This document shows positions 51,670 through 60,586 of a stretch of 64,000 nt of DNA, in pieces; positions within the stretch are counted from its first letter, which is position 1, and every line of letters begins with the position of its first letter. The DNA comes from CAZWSC01 sp964636385 (GTDB lineage: Bacteria; Eisenbacteria; RBG-16-71-46; CAIMUX01), in assembly GCA_964636385.1 (NCBI GenBank), contig CAZWSC010000096.1, forward strand, positions 143,472 through 207,471, read 5' to 3'. The notes under the pieces were generated by a model. That model was not told where the DNA came from and searched no databases. It saw only the letters and a program-made list of their open reading frames with translations. The translations under genes were made by a program, and so were the position numbers.

Positions 51670-52629
51670 TCAGACCTGCAGCAGTGTGAATCTTCTTTCG
51701 GCTATGAGCATGTTCCCGAAGAGCCAGACTTTGAGCATGTACTGACCGGCATCGCGTGATCCCGGAGACAGCGACATGCTCCCGAAGACCGATGCCGTGC
51801 CGCCATCAGCCGGATCCACCTGGCTGGATCTACGGAATATGGTGCCGCCGTCCGGGTCGATCCACTCCAGGGTCACCTCCAGGTCCGCCTCTCCCCTGGC
51901 GGAAAGGCCGGTCATGTCAACATAAGCCCGGACCCTCTCGTCCTCCCCGATTGTGAAGCCATCCCTGGCATCCCTGTGTGCGCCCGTCCGTGGATCGGGG
52001 GCCTGACCTGCGAAGGTGATCTCCGCCTGGATGTCGTCCGAAGCATCTCCCGCCTCGAAGAACTTCCGGGCGATCAGCTCCCGGTGAAGGTAGACCTGCA
52101 GGGAGTAGCGGCCTGTCTGGCGCCTGTCCGGATCCAGGGTGAATGAACTCCGCAGCACCGGGTTTTCATCAGCCGGATCCACCAGGGACTCCCGGGTGAA
52201 GACGGCGAGACCGTCGGGATTGACCCAGACGAGATGGAAGGGAAGGGGCCGCTCCGTGCCCCGGGCAGCCGGGTTAAGGACATCCACGAATGCGAATGTC
52301 CTGGCCCCGTCCCGCAGGAAGAAGCGCGTTCCGGCTCCATCTCTTCCGGATGTGGCGGCGAAGGTGATGCGGACATCGACGTCCACGGGCAACTTCGAGG
52401 CGTAGTGGAGCGTGGAGTCCGGAAGAACCGTATGGCTCTCCTCCCGCACTCCACAGCCGCCCGCAAGCCCACAGAGTACTGCCAGGATCGCCCCGGGCAG
52501 AATCGGCGCAAAACGGCCACAAAGGTGGTATCCGGCGACTGCTCCCCGCCTGCCACCGGACCAGCCTGCCACATGGCAGAGGCCGGCGACAGCGCCCGCT
52601 GCGACCTTCCGCATCCTGTCATCTCCCAT
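51670..52629 (-). CDS. Lipoprotein with two tandem homologous beta domains
   Basis: A 319-residue protein. The long N-terminal segment leads to a lipobox (LAGGC, near residue 59). The rest is two copies of one beta domain: the first contains HLVWVNPDGLAVF, LVDPADENPVLRSSFTL and GRYSLQVYLHRELIARKFF; the second LEWIDPDGGTIF, QVDPADGGTASVFGSMSL and GQYMLKVWLFGNMLIAERRF. The shared pattern (W-x-DPDG, VDPAD, G-x-Y-x-L-x-V, IA-x-x-F) shows an internal duplication. No enzymatic motif. An in-frame ATG at 52614 is an alternative start. Probably an envelope structural or binding lipoprotein. Confidence 0.72.
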   Translation of the reverse strand: MGDDRMRKVAAGAVAGLCHVAGWSGGRRGAVAGYHLCGRFAPILPGAILAVLCGLAGGCGVREESHTVLPDSTLHYASKLPVDVDVRITFAATSGRDGAGTRFFLRDGARTFAFVDVLNPAARGTERPLPFHLVWVNPDGLAVFTRESLVDPADENPVLRSSFTLDPDRRQTGRYSLQVYLHRELIARKFFEAGDASDDIQAEITFAGQAPDPRTGAHRDARDGFTIGEDERVRAYVDMTGLSARGEADLEVTLEWIDPDGGTIFRRSSQVDPADGGTASVFGSMSLSPGSRDAGQYMLKVWLFGNMLIAERRFTLLQV

Positions 52630-52793
52630 CGCACTTACCCCCCCGTGCCGACCTCGTGGGCGATCCGCCGCCGCCGTATTCGGCGCCGGCCGGTCAATCC
52701 CGCCTGCGGAAGACCATACCGGATTGCGGACTCCTTGTTTAGCGCTGATTCCATCCGCCCTGCATGTCTGCCCCGGCCCCGGGCCCGGGCCTG

Positions 52794-52802
52794 TGATATA
52801 AT
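52794..52802 (+). promoter_or_regulatory. Candidate extended -10 promoter
   Basis: TGATATAAT contains a perfect TATAAT (52797-52802) with TG in the extended -10 position. No -35 is seen 17 bases upstream. The interrupted propeller gene starts 96 bases later. Confidence 0.5.
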
Positions 52803-52897
52803 CGACCTTGTCCGATGCTGTTGGCCGTTGCGGAAAGACAGGTCAGCAGCCATTTCCCAGGACTGCGAACAGCCGAGATGGCACTGTCAGGAGATAT

Positions 52898-54559
52898 ATG
52901 AAGCGATCCGGACTCTTTTCTGTTCTGCCGGCGATGCTCGCGATCGTCATCGCCGGCCAGGCCTGGGCTCAGCCCGGCCTGGAGTGGGTTGATCTCCACG
53001 ACGGAGGCGCCCAGATGGCTGACATCGGAGTTGCGGCTCTGACTGATGCGGAGGGGAATCTCGTGGTAATCGGCGAGAGCACGGGCGCCTCGGCGGTCGT
53101 GAGAATCCTCGTCCGCAAGATGGACCGGGAGACCGGGGCCCAGATCTGGAGCAGGCAGTACACCGCCGCCGGAGGAAGCAGCGCCATCCCCAGGAGCATG
53201 ATCTGGGACGGTTACGGGAACCTCATCGTCGCCGGGTACATCCGCAACTGCGTCGGGTGAGGATCCGGAGATGAAGCGCTCGTCCTCAAGCTGGATGGCG
53301 CGACCGGGGAGGTTCTCTGGTCCAGGGTCTATGCCGGTTCCTACGGAATTGATGAAGCTCTCTTCGGGGTTGCATGCGACGCCCAGGGCAATCCCTTTGT
53401 CATCGGGCGGTGCGCAGTATCGACAGTAAACGACGACATCCTGGTGCTCCGCCTCAACGCATCCAACGGGCAGATTGCATGGGAACGCCTGATCGGCGGT
53501 CCCGGGGGCGAGCGTGACCGGGGCTGGGACATCTTGGTCGGACCGGACGGGCATCCCGTCGCCCACGGCTTCTTCGGGCGAACAGACGGCACGGCCGACC
53601 ACGTCACGATCAAGCTGCACAGTGCCGACGGAGACGAGATCTGGCGGCAGGTCCACCCGGGGGCCGAAGGCAACCTGAGCGCCGGTTCCGGCTGGCTGGC
53701 TGCCTGCGACAACGGCGATATCGTGATGGCGGGCAGGACCTGGTCCATGGCCAGCTCCTATGACGTCGTACTGCACCGATACGCCGCCCTGGACGGGGCG
53801 CCTGTCTGGATGGAGCAGTACGATGCCGGGGCCGCAGAGGACGCCAGGCAAATGGTCCTGGACTCAGCCGGCGACATTCTTGTGGCCGGCGTCCGCAGCA
53901 GCGACTTCATGGTGCTGAAGTTCGATGCCTCGGACGGAGGCCTCATCTGGGCTTCAGGCTACAATGGCCCCCCGGGCTGGTACGACGCTGCGACCTGCGT
54001 GACCGAGGGCCCGGGCAGTGTGGTGATAGCCGGCGGGTTCAGCACCGGGGCTGTCACCAGCTGGGACGCAGTTGCCGTCGGCTTCGACCCGGAGGACGGC
54101 TCTGTCCTGTGGGATGTCCGATATGACTACGAAGGCGAATCGGATGAGGTCAGGGCGGTTGCCGTGACACCCATGGGGGATGTCTACCTCGTGGGGTATG
54201 GCTACGGGTTCGTCTCGGACTCAGACATGCTCTGTCTCCGATACTATATCGAACTCCCCGCAACGGTGGGGGGTGCGGTGCCTCTCATCGCGTGGGGGGG
54301 CATCGTCCCGAACCCCGTTTCCGCGACTGCCGAAGTCCGGTTCGATCTTCCACAGGCTGCCCGCATGCGTGTGGATCTCTTTGACGCAACTGGACGGTGG
54401 GTGCTGTCCCTTGAAGACCGGGAGTTCGCTGCCGGTCCGCACCGGCTCGCCTGGGACGGAAAGGGTCATGACGGCCGACAGGTTCCTGCGGGAGCATACT
54501 GGGTGTGCGTGGCCGGCAGGGCGGGGAGTGCCTCGCACAGGCTGGTCGTGATCAGATAG
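52898..54559 (+). pseudogene. Secreted beta-propeller protein with sorting domain, interrupted by one in-frame TGA
   Basis: The start at 52898 follows AGGAG, and a signal peptide (LPAMLAIVIAGQAWA) is clear. Codon 121 (53258-53260) is TGA, in the context NCVG-stop-GSGDEALVLKLDG. Both sides stay in the same frame and carry the same repeats (GNLIVAGY, GNPFVIGR, GDIVMAGRTWS, GDILVAGVRSSD, GSVVIAGGFSTG, GDVYLVGYGYG), forming a seven- or eight-bladed propeller, followed by a FlgD-like sorting domain (about 460-553; PNPVSATAEVRF, PAGAYWVCV). A point mutation from TGG or CGA, or an assembly error, would explain this most simply. Recoding is possible and is discussed in the findings. The length with read-through is 553 codons. 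Confidence 0.85.
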
Positions 54560-54585
54560 CCGTGTGCAGCCTGGTAAGTGACTGG

Positions 54586-56184
54586 ATGTCACGGAAACAA
54601 CCGTCCTCCTGCCGCTCTTTCCGTGAGCAGGACCGGGTCCCCCGGCAGGCCTCCCGGTGGGCAGCTGTTGTGACCCGGCTTCCGATGCTGCTTCTCCTGA
54701 CAGCGGCCGGGTCGTCTGCAATGCCGGCCGGTCTTGAGGAGTGCACGATCGCAGTGGTTGGTGCGGCCGCTTCCGCCGATGGTCGCCCATTCCTCTGGAA
54801 GAACCGCGATACCAACCACCGGGACAACCAGATTCTCCATTTCGGCGACGGCAGGCATCCTTACGTTGCGATGGTCAACTCCGGTGAGAGGCACAGGGTC
54901 TGGATGGGTGTCAACCTCGCCGGCTTCGCGGTGATGAACGCCCTTTCGTACAACCTGGCAGACCATGCTCCATCGGGGATCACCAATGGCGAGCTGATGA
55001 AGCTGGCACTGGAGCGCTGCTCTGACATCGGGGACTTCGAGGAGCTGCTCGAGGAGACCAACGGCAGGCGCGTGAATCCCTCGAACCTGGCGGTGCTTGA
55101 TGCGTCCGGCAGGGCGGCCCTGTTCGAGGCGGGCGGCAACAGTTTCGTCAGGTTCGATGCTGACAATCCTGAGCATGCCCCGGCGGGGTTGATGGTGCGC
55201 GCCAACTTCTCCCTCTCGGCCGACACATCCGGGCTGGACACCTGGAGGTTCCGGAGGTCCGGGCAGGTGCTCTCTCCGGTGGCGGCAGGCCGCGGAATCC
55301 GTGTCGAGGATCTCCTGAGAGCCGCCCGGGATCTTGTCTCACGCGATGCCGATCCCTACCCACTCCCGTGTGCGGGCGCTCCGCCCGGGTTCCCCTCCGC
55401 AATCGGGTACGTGGACACCCGGGAGACGATCAACCGCTCATCCACCGCGGCAATGGGCATCGTATGGGGGGTCCGGCCGGGGGAGCATCCGGCGCTCACA
55501 ACCTTCTTCGCAGGACTTGGACAGCCGGTTGCGGCCCCTGTCCTGCCATTCTGGGCTGCGGCGGGTGATACACCGCCGGAGGTCAGCGGTGGGGAGGCGA
55601 TTCAGCTGAACCACCTGACGCGGGAAAGGGGGCAGGCTCTGTACAACTTCGCCGGCAATCCCTTGCTGCTCGACACCGGGCAACTCGTGATCGACTCGGG
55701 AGGAATCGCGGCTCCGCTCCCGCTGGCGGAGCGAATCGAGGCGGAAGTTCTGGCCGAGACCGCCAGGCGTATGGCATTCTGGCGGGAGTCGTGCACCTGT
55801 CCGGGCCTCCTGCGGGAGGCTGAGTGGGATCTGGCAACCTGGGTGACTGAGGAGTATCGCTCCGCGCAGGTGGTAAGGCCGGGCGATGCTGAGGCGTTCT
55901 GCATATCGGCCCATCCAAATCCCTCTGCCGGCAGTGTCTGGTTCGTCATAGATCCCGGCGGGCCACCTCCTGAATCCTGGCTGATCGAGATCTTCGACGC
56001 CGCGGGCAGGAAGGTGGCCGAAATCCGCGATCCGGATCTGCGGCCCGGGAACGAGACCGCGCGTCGCCGCCTGCTATGGGACGGAGCCGGGTTCTCGGGG
56101 CGTCCGCTGCCGGGCGGCGTGTACTTCGGCAGGGCCGCGAACCTGCAATTCCATGACGGAGTGCGACTGGTCCGCGTGCCGTGA
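54586..56184 (+). CDS. Secreted Ntn-hydrolase-like protein (C45/acyltransferase type) with sorting domain
   Basis: A signal-like hydrophobic segment (PMLLLLTAAGSSA, about 33-45) is followed by EECTIAVVGAAASADGRPFLW (in part) and KNRDTNH. Cys53 in the C-T-x8-DGR-RNRD pattern is where Ntn hydrolases of the acyl-CoA:6-aminopenicillanate acyltransferase / choloylglycine hydrolase type have their self-processed nucleophile. Later blocks are WMGVNLAGFAVMNAL, NPSNLAVLDASGRAALFEAG and GLMVRANFSLSA. The last 85 residues are a FlgD-like sorting domain (SAHPNPSAG, FDAAGRKVAEI, PGGVYFGRA). The start is uncertain: ATG 54586 has a poor ribosome site, ATG 54685 is possible. Substrate unknown. Confidence 0.72.
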   Translation: MSRKQPSSCRSFREQDRVPRQASRWAAVVTRLPMLLLLTAAGSSAMPAGLEECTIAVVGAAASADGRPFLWKNRDTNHRDNQILHFGDGRHPYVAMVNSGERHRVWMGVNLAGFAVMNALSYNLADHAPSGITNGELMKLALERCSDIGDFEELLEETNGRRVNPSNLAVLDASGRAALFEAGGNSFVRFDADNPEHAPAGLMVRANFSLSADTSGLDTWRFRRSGQVLSPVAAGRGIRVEDLLRAARDLVSRDADPYPLPCAGAPPGFPSAIGYVDTRETINRSSTAAMGIVWGVRPGEHPALTTFFAGLGQPVAAPVLPFWAAAGDTPPEVSGGEAIQLNHLTRERGQALYNFAGNPLLLDTGQLVIDSGGIAAPLPLAERIEAEVLAETARRMAFWRESCTCPGLLREAEWDLATWVTEEYRSAQVVRPGDAEAFCISAHPNPSAGSVWFVIDPGGPPPESWLIEIFDAAGRKVAEIRDPDLRPGNETARRRLLWDGAGFSGRPLPGGVYFGRAANLQFHDGVRLVRVP

Positions 56185-56267
56185 CGGGTCTGTCCGCACA
56201 GATCGCTCGGCGGCTGCCGGATCCGGAGCCCGGAAGACGTAACCTGATCAGGAACGGAAGGTCCAGG

Positions 56268-57455
56268 ATGGCGAGACCAATCCATGGCCGGGTGCGACGC
56301 CCGGCTGAATCGCTCTGCAGAGTCTGCCTGATCGCCGTGTTGGCCCTGGCGGTTATGGCCCTGACGCAGGGCTGCGGTGGAGAGGACCAGGCATCCCCGC
56401 AGGCCGGGCAGCAGGGCCACGGAGGCAACCCGGCCGGCGGGAATGCCGGCACCCAGGCCGGCCGGCCGCAGCTCCCCCCGGTTCCGGTTGGCGTCGAACC
56501 TGCCGTGCTCGGCGCGATCTCCAGCTACTACACTGCGACCGCCACCCTCGAGCCGAACAGGCAGGCGGACATCCTTGCGCGCGTCTCCGGGGTGATCCTC
56601 GACCTCGGTGCGGAGGAGGGCGACTTCGTCAGGGAGGGGCAGTCTCTCCTGCGCATACAGGAAGACGAGTACCGCTTCCGTGTCACGCAGTCAGAGGCCG
56701 AGTTGAACAAGCAGAGGTCCAGGTTCGACCGGGTCTCCAGGATGTTCGAGAGCGATCTCGTCTCTGCCGAGGACTTCGAAGCGGCCCGCAATGATCTCAA
56801 GGCCGCGGAGTCTGCGTTCGGCCTGGCCGAACTCCAGCTCTCCTATGCCCGCGTCCTGGCGCCATTCGACGGCCGGATTGTCCGCCGGTATGTGGATCCC
56901 GGCCAGACCGTCTCCGGCGGCTCGATCCTCTTCACCCTGGTCGATCTCAGCCGTCTCCTGGCCCGCGTGCATGTTCCCTCCAGGGAGTTCCGGAGGATCC
57001 AGCCGGATCAGCCGGTGGAGCTGCGCCTTGACTCCGGCGGGCAGAGGCTGACCGGAAAGATCGACCTGATCAGCCCCATCATCGATCCCGCCACGGGCAC
57101 AATCAAGGTGACGGTGGAGGTCCACGATTACCCGGCCGGCACGCGTCCCGGAGACTTCGCCGAGGTGGGGGTAGTGACCGACCGGCGTGTGGACACCGTG
57201 CTTGCCCCGAGGATCGCCGTCTTCACCGACAGGGGCGAGACGATCGCCTTCGTGGCCGCGCAGGACAGCACGGCCGAGCGCCGGGCAGTCCGGACCGGAT
57301 ACGAGGATGAAAGGTTCGTGGAGGTCCTCTCCGGGATCGAGGCGGGCGATCTTGTGGTTGTCCAGGGACAGCGCTCTCTCAGGCATGGCCAGCCCCTGAG
57401 GATTCTCGAGGGGTTCCAGCCGGAGCGGGCCGACAGTCCGTACGAAGGGCCCTGA
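56268..57455 (+). CDS. RND efflux periplasmic adaptor (membrane fusion) protein
   Basis: Start at 56268 behind GGAAGGTCC. The 395-residue product has a lipoprotein-like signal (LALAVMALTQGC), a Gly/Pro linker, a lipoyl-like half (ILARVSGVILDLGAEEGDFVREGQ), an alpha-helical hairpin (QSEAELNKQRSRFDRVSRM to AESAFGLAELQLSYARV), the second lipoyl half (APFDGRIVRRYVDPGQTVSGG), a beta-barrel domain (LLARVHVPSREFRRIQPDQPV) and a membrane-proximal domain. It bridges the inner-membrane permease to an outer-membrane channel. The stop overlaps the next start by one base (TGATG). Confidence 0.95.
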   Translation: MARPIHGRVRRPAESLCRVCLIAVLALAVMALTQGCGGEDQASPQAGQQGHGGNPAGGNAGTQAGRPQLPPVPVGVEPAVLGAISSYYTATATLEPNRQADILARVSGVILDLGAEEGDFVREGQSLLRIQEDEYRFRVTQSEAELNKQRSRFDRVSRMFESDLVSAEDFEAARNDLKAAESAFGLAELQLSYARVLAPFDGRIVRRYVDPGQTVSGGSILFTLVDLSRLLARVHVPSREFRRIQPDQPVELRLDSGGQRLTGKIDLISPIIDPATGTIKVTVEVHDYPAGTRPGDFAEVGVVTDRRVDTVLAPRIAVFTDRGETIAFVAAQDSTAERRAVRTGYEDERFVEVLSGIEAGDLVVVQGQRSLRHGQPLRILEGFQPERADSPYEGP

Positions 57456-60400
57456 TGCGGCCCCTCGTCGCACTTGCCGTCCGTCGCCGCGTGTCGGTGC
57501 TGATGGCGGCCCTGGCTGTCGTCGCCTTCGGGCTGGTTGGATACCAGCGGCTCTCCCTGGATCTGCTGCCGGACATCTCCTATCCCTCGCTCACCGTCCA
57601 GACGGATTTCCCCGATACCGCCCCCGCCGAGGTTGAGAACTTACTCTCGCGCCCCGTCGAGGAGGCGGTCGGCGTGCTGAAAGGCCTTCGCACGATCCAC
57701 TCCATCTCCCGGCCCGGTGTATCCGAGGTCACGCTCGAGTTCGAGTGGGGCACCGACATGGACATGCTGTCGATGGATGTCCGGGAGCGGCTGGACAGGC
57801 TGGTGCTGCCGATGGGCGCGGAGGCGCCGATCGTGCTGCGCTTCGACCCGTCGCTGGATCCGGTGATGCGGTACGCCCTGCACGGAAGCGGCGATCTTAC
57901 ACACACCCGGCGGATCGCCGACCGGCGTCTCAAGCAGGAGCTGGAGACGATTCCGGGCATAGCCTCGGCTCAGGTCAGGGGCGGCCTGGAGGAGGAGATC
58001 CGCGTCGACGTGCACCAGGACCGCCTCGCGGCCCTCGGGATCCCGATCCAGCGTGTACGCGATGTTGTCGGGCTCTCGAATGTAAACATCCCCGGTGGAT
58101 CCCTGGAATCCCTGGACAGCCGCTACCTCATCCGGACCGTCAACGAGTACGGAACACTCGAGGAGATCGGCTCCCTGATCGTCGCGCAGCACGATGGCGC
58201 TGTCGTGCGGCTCCGCGATGTCGCCGGGGTGAGCCGTGGCGTCAGGGAGCGGGAGGAGATCACCCGCGTCGGAGGATCGGAGAGCGTCGAGATCAGTATC
58301 TACAGGGAGGGGGACGCCAACACGGTCACCGCGGCCCGGCGCGTGCACGGGCTGATCGACCAGCTGCGAAGCGAGCTGCCGGAAGGGTACAGCCTGACGC
58401 TCCTCTTCGATCAGTCGCGCTTCATAGAGCAGGCGCTGAGGGAGGTGCGCACCGCGGCCCTCATGGGAGGCGTGCTGGCCATCCTGGTGCTCTTCGCCTT
58501 CCTCCGGCATCCTCGCAGCACGATCATCATCGCCGTGTCGATACCGCTGTCGGTAATCGCAGCCTTCATGGTGATGTACCGGCTGAACATCTCTCTCAAC
58601 ATCATGTCGCTCGGCGGGCTGACCCTCGGGATCGGGATGCTCGTGGACAACTCGATCGTCGTCCTCGAGTCGATACACCGCCGCCGCAGGGAGGGAGCAT
58701 CCCTCGCGGAGGCGGCAGTGGAGGGCACCTCCGAGGTCGGCGGCGCCGTCACCGCATCGACGCTGACTACAGTGGCGGTCTTCCTGCCGATCGTCTTCGT
58801 GGAGGGGATCGCCGGGCAGTTCTTCGGGGACATGGCCCTCACGGTCACGCTCAGCCTGATGGCATCCCTGCTTGTGGCTGTCACGATGATCCCGATGCTG
58901 AGCTCGCTGGGCTCGGATGGCAGCCGCGGCGGGAAACGCCGCGATCCCGCGGACCCGGCTCCTGCTGCGGCGGGGCCATCGGGTCCATCCGCATCTGATA
59001 CCTCGGCAGGCGCACCGGGCGCACTGCCTGGCGCGATGACACTCGACTGGTTTTCCGTCCGTTACGACCGCTTCCTCCGGGGAGCGATCAGGCGCCGCGC
59101 ACTCACGCTGGGTGTGGCAGGCGCGCTCTTCGCCGCGGCGCTCCTCGCGGTGCCGCTCATCCAGACCGAGCTTGTCCCGGCGATCTCCGAGGGGGAGTTC
59201 TTCTTCGAGGTGAACCTCCCCGAGGGGACCCCCCTGCCTGTCACCGACAGGGTTGTACAGCGCATGGAGGAGCTGACCGCCGCCGATCCGGGAGTCGACT
59301 ACTGTTATACAACTGTTGGCAGCCGCCTTGTGTCGGGCGGAGTCTCTTTTAACACAAAGGCCGAGCACTACGCCAACATCAACATCGTCCTGAAGAACCG
59401 ACGCGACAGGGCCGCCGAGGAGGCCGCCGCCGACCGCCTCCGCCGCAGCTTCGAGGAGATCCCCGACCTGACGGTGAAGCTTGGCAGGCCGAGTTACTTC
59501 AGCCTCAAGACGCCCGTGGAGATCCTTCTCTTCGGCGAGGACATGGGTCTCCTCCAGGGTTACGCGGCTGTTCTGGAAGAGGAGTTGCGCGATGTCCGGG
59601 GCCTTGTGGATCTGCGTTCATCCCTGGAAGAGGGATCCCCGGAGCTGCAGGTCACATTCGACCGCGACCGCCTGGCCGCCCTGGGGCTGGACATGCGCCG
59701 CCTCTCGGAGATCCTGAGGGACCGGATCCAGGGGACCGTGCCCACACGCTTCAAGGAGGAGGACCGCCAGATCGACATCCGCATCCGCAACAGGCAGGAG
59801 GACCGCGCCACAGTTCACGATGTCCGAAGCCTGGTGCTCTCGGGATCAGGAGGCGAGCCGATCCGCCTGCTCACGGTTGCGGAGATCCGCGAGGGGAGAG
59901 GCCCCGCGGAGATCCACAGGGTGCAGCAGCAGAGGGCAGCTGTACTCAGCGGCAACCTCCAGGGCCGCCCGCTCGGGGCTGTCGTGCGCGAGATCCGGGA
60001 CACGATGATGCGCGTGCCGCCTCCGGAAGGGGTTGTCGCGGAACTCGGCGGGCAGAGCGACGAGATGCAGGTCTCCTTCGCCAGCCTCCGCTTCGCCCTG
60101 GCCCTTGCGATCTTCCTCGTCTACCTGGTGATGGCCGCGGCGTTCGAGTCGATGCTGCACCCTTTCATAGTACTCTTCACGATTCCGCTTGCGCTTGTCG
60201 GGGTGGTGCTGGGGCTCCTCGTCACGGGCACGGAGATCAGCGTAATCGCGCTCATCGGCACGGTGATGCTGGTCGGCATAGTTGTAAACAACGCGATCGT
60301 GCTGATAGACAAGATCAACCAGCTGCGAAGGGGCGGCAGGGAGAAGCTGGACGCTGTTGTCGAGGCGTGTCACATACGTCTGCGTCCGATCCTGATGACG

Positions 60401-60586
60401 ACCCTCACAACCGTGCTGGGCCTGACACCGATGGCAGTCGCCGTCGGCGAGGGGGCCGAGCTCCGCGCTCCGCTGGCGATCACGGTGGCGTTTGGCCTCA
60501 GCATCAGCACGCTGCTTACACTGGTCGTGATCCCCGCTGTCTACATGCTGGTGCCTTCGGTTGTGCGCGCGAGAGGGGGCGGGTGA
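57455..60586 (+). CDS. RND efflux permease 1 (AcrB/HAE1 type)
   Basis: A 1043-residue proton-driven inner-membrane pump with twelve helices and two large periplasmic loops. Landmarks: LVALAVRRRVSVLMAALAV (TM1), SYPSLTVQTDFPDTAPAEVE (porter domain), GLTLGIGMLVDNSIVVLESI (TM4, with Asp then Asn where AcrB has two Asp), and GTVMLVGIVVNNAIVLIDKI (TM10-11 region). A Pro/Ala/Ser-rich linker follows the sixth helix (about residues 490-530). It is translationally coupled to the adaptor upstream and to permease 2 downstream. Substrates cannot be inferred. Confidence 0.95.
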   Translation: MRPLVALAVRRRVSVLMAALAVVAFGLVGYQRLSLDLLPDISYPSLTVQTDFPDTAPAEVENLLSRPVEEAVGVLKGLRTIHSISRPGVSEVTLEFEWGTDMDMLSMDVRERLDRLVLPMGAEAPIVLRFDPSLDPVMRYALHGSGDLTHTRRIADRRLKQELETIPGIASAQVRGGLEEEIRVDVHQDRLAALGIPIQRVRDVVGLSNVNIPGGSLESLDSRYLIRTVNEYGTLEEIGSLIVAQHDGAVVRLRDVAGVSRGVREREEITRVGGSESVEISIYREGDANTVTAARRVHGLIDQLRSELPEGYSLTLLFDQSRFIEQALREVRTAALMGGVLAILVLFAFLRHPRSTIIIAVSIPLSVIAAFMVMYRLNISLNIMSLGGLTLGIGMLVDNSIVVLESIHRRRREGASLAEAAVEGTSEVGGAVTASTLTTVAVFLPIVFVEGIAGQFFGDMALTVTLSLMASLLVAVTMIPMLSSLGSDGSRGGKRRDPADPAPAAAGPSGPSASDTSAGAPGALPGAMTLDWFSVRYDRFLRGAIRRRALTLGVAGALFAAALLAVPLIQTELVPAISEGEFFFEVNLPEGTPLPVTDRVVQRMEELTAADPGVDYCYTTVGSRLVSGGVSFNTKAEHYANINIVLKNRRDRAAEEAAADRLRRSFEEIPDLTVKLGRPSYFSLKTPVEILLFGEDMGLLQGYAAVLEEELRDVRGLVDLRSSLEEGSPELQVTFDRDRLAALGLDMRRLSEILRDRIQGTVPTRFKEEDRQIDIRIRNRQEDRATVHDVRSLVLSGSGGEPIRLLTVAEIREGRGPAEIHRVQQQRAAVLSGNLQGRPLGAVVREIRDTMMRVPPPEGVVAELGGQSDEMQVSFASLRFALALAIFLVYLVMAAAFESMLHPFIVLFTIPLALVGVVLGLLVTGTEISVIALIGTVMLVGIVVNNAIVLIDKINQLRRGGREKLDAVVEACHIRLRPILMTTLTTVLGLTPMAVAVGEGAELRAPLAITVAFGLSISTLLTLVVIPAVYMLVPSVVRARGGG

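Noticed and set aside
53258..53290. Bacterial SECIS element after the in-frame TGA
   Set aside because: A 6-bp stem can form, but the loop lacks features I could match to a known SECIS, the stem includes the TGA itself, and no selenoprotein machinery is in the window. Kept only as a possibility in the findings.
57641..59368. 575-codon minus-strand open frame inside RND permease 1
   Set aside because: Antisense to a clear AcrB-type gene; Arg/His/Asp-rich sequence typical of GC-rich reverse frames.
60367..60585. Earlier start of RND permease 2
   Set aside because: The extra 73 residues overlap permease 1 in another frame and precede the conserved N-terminal membrane helix; the TGATG coupling at 60586 is typical.
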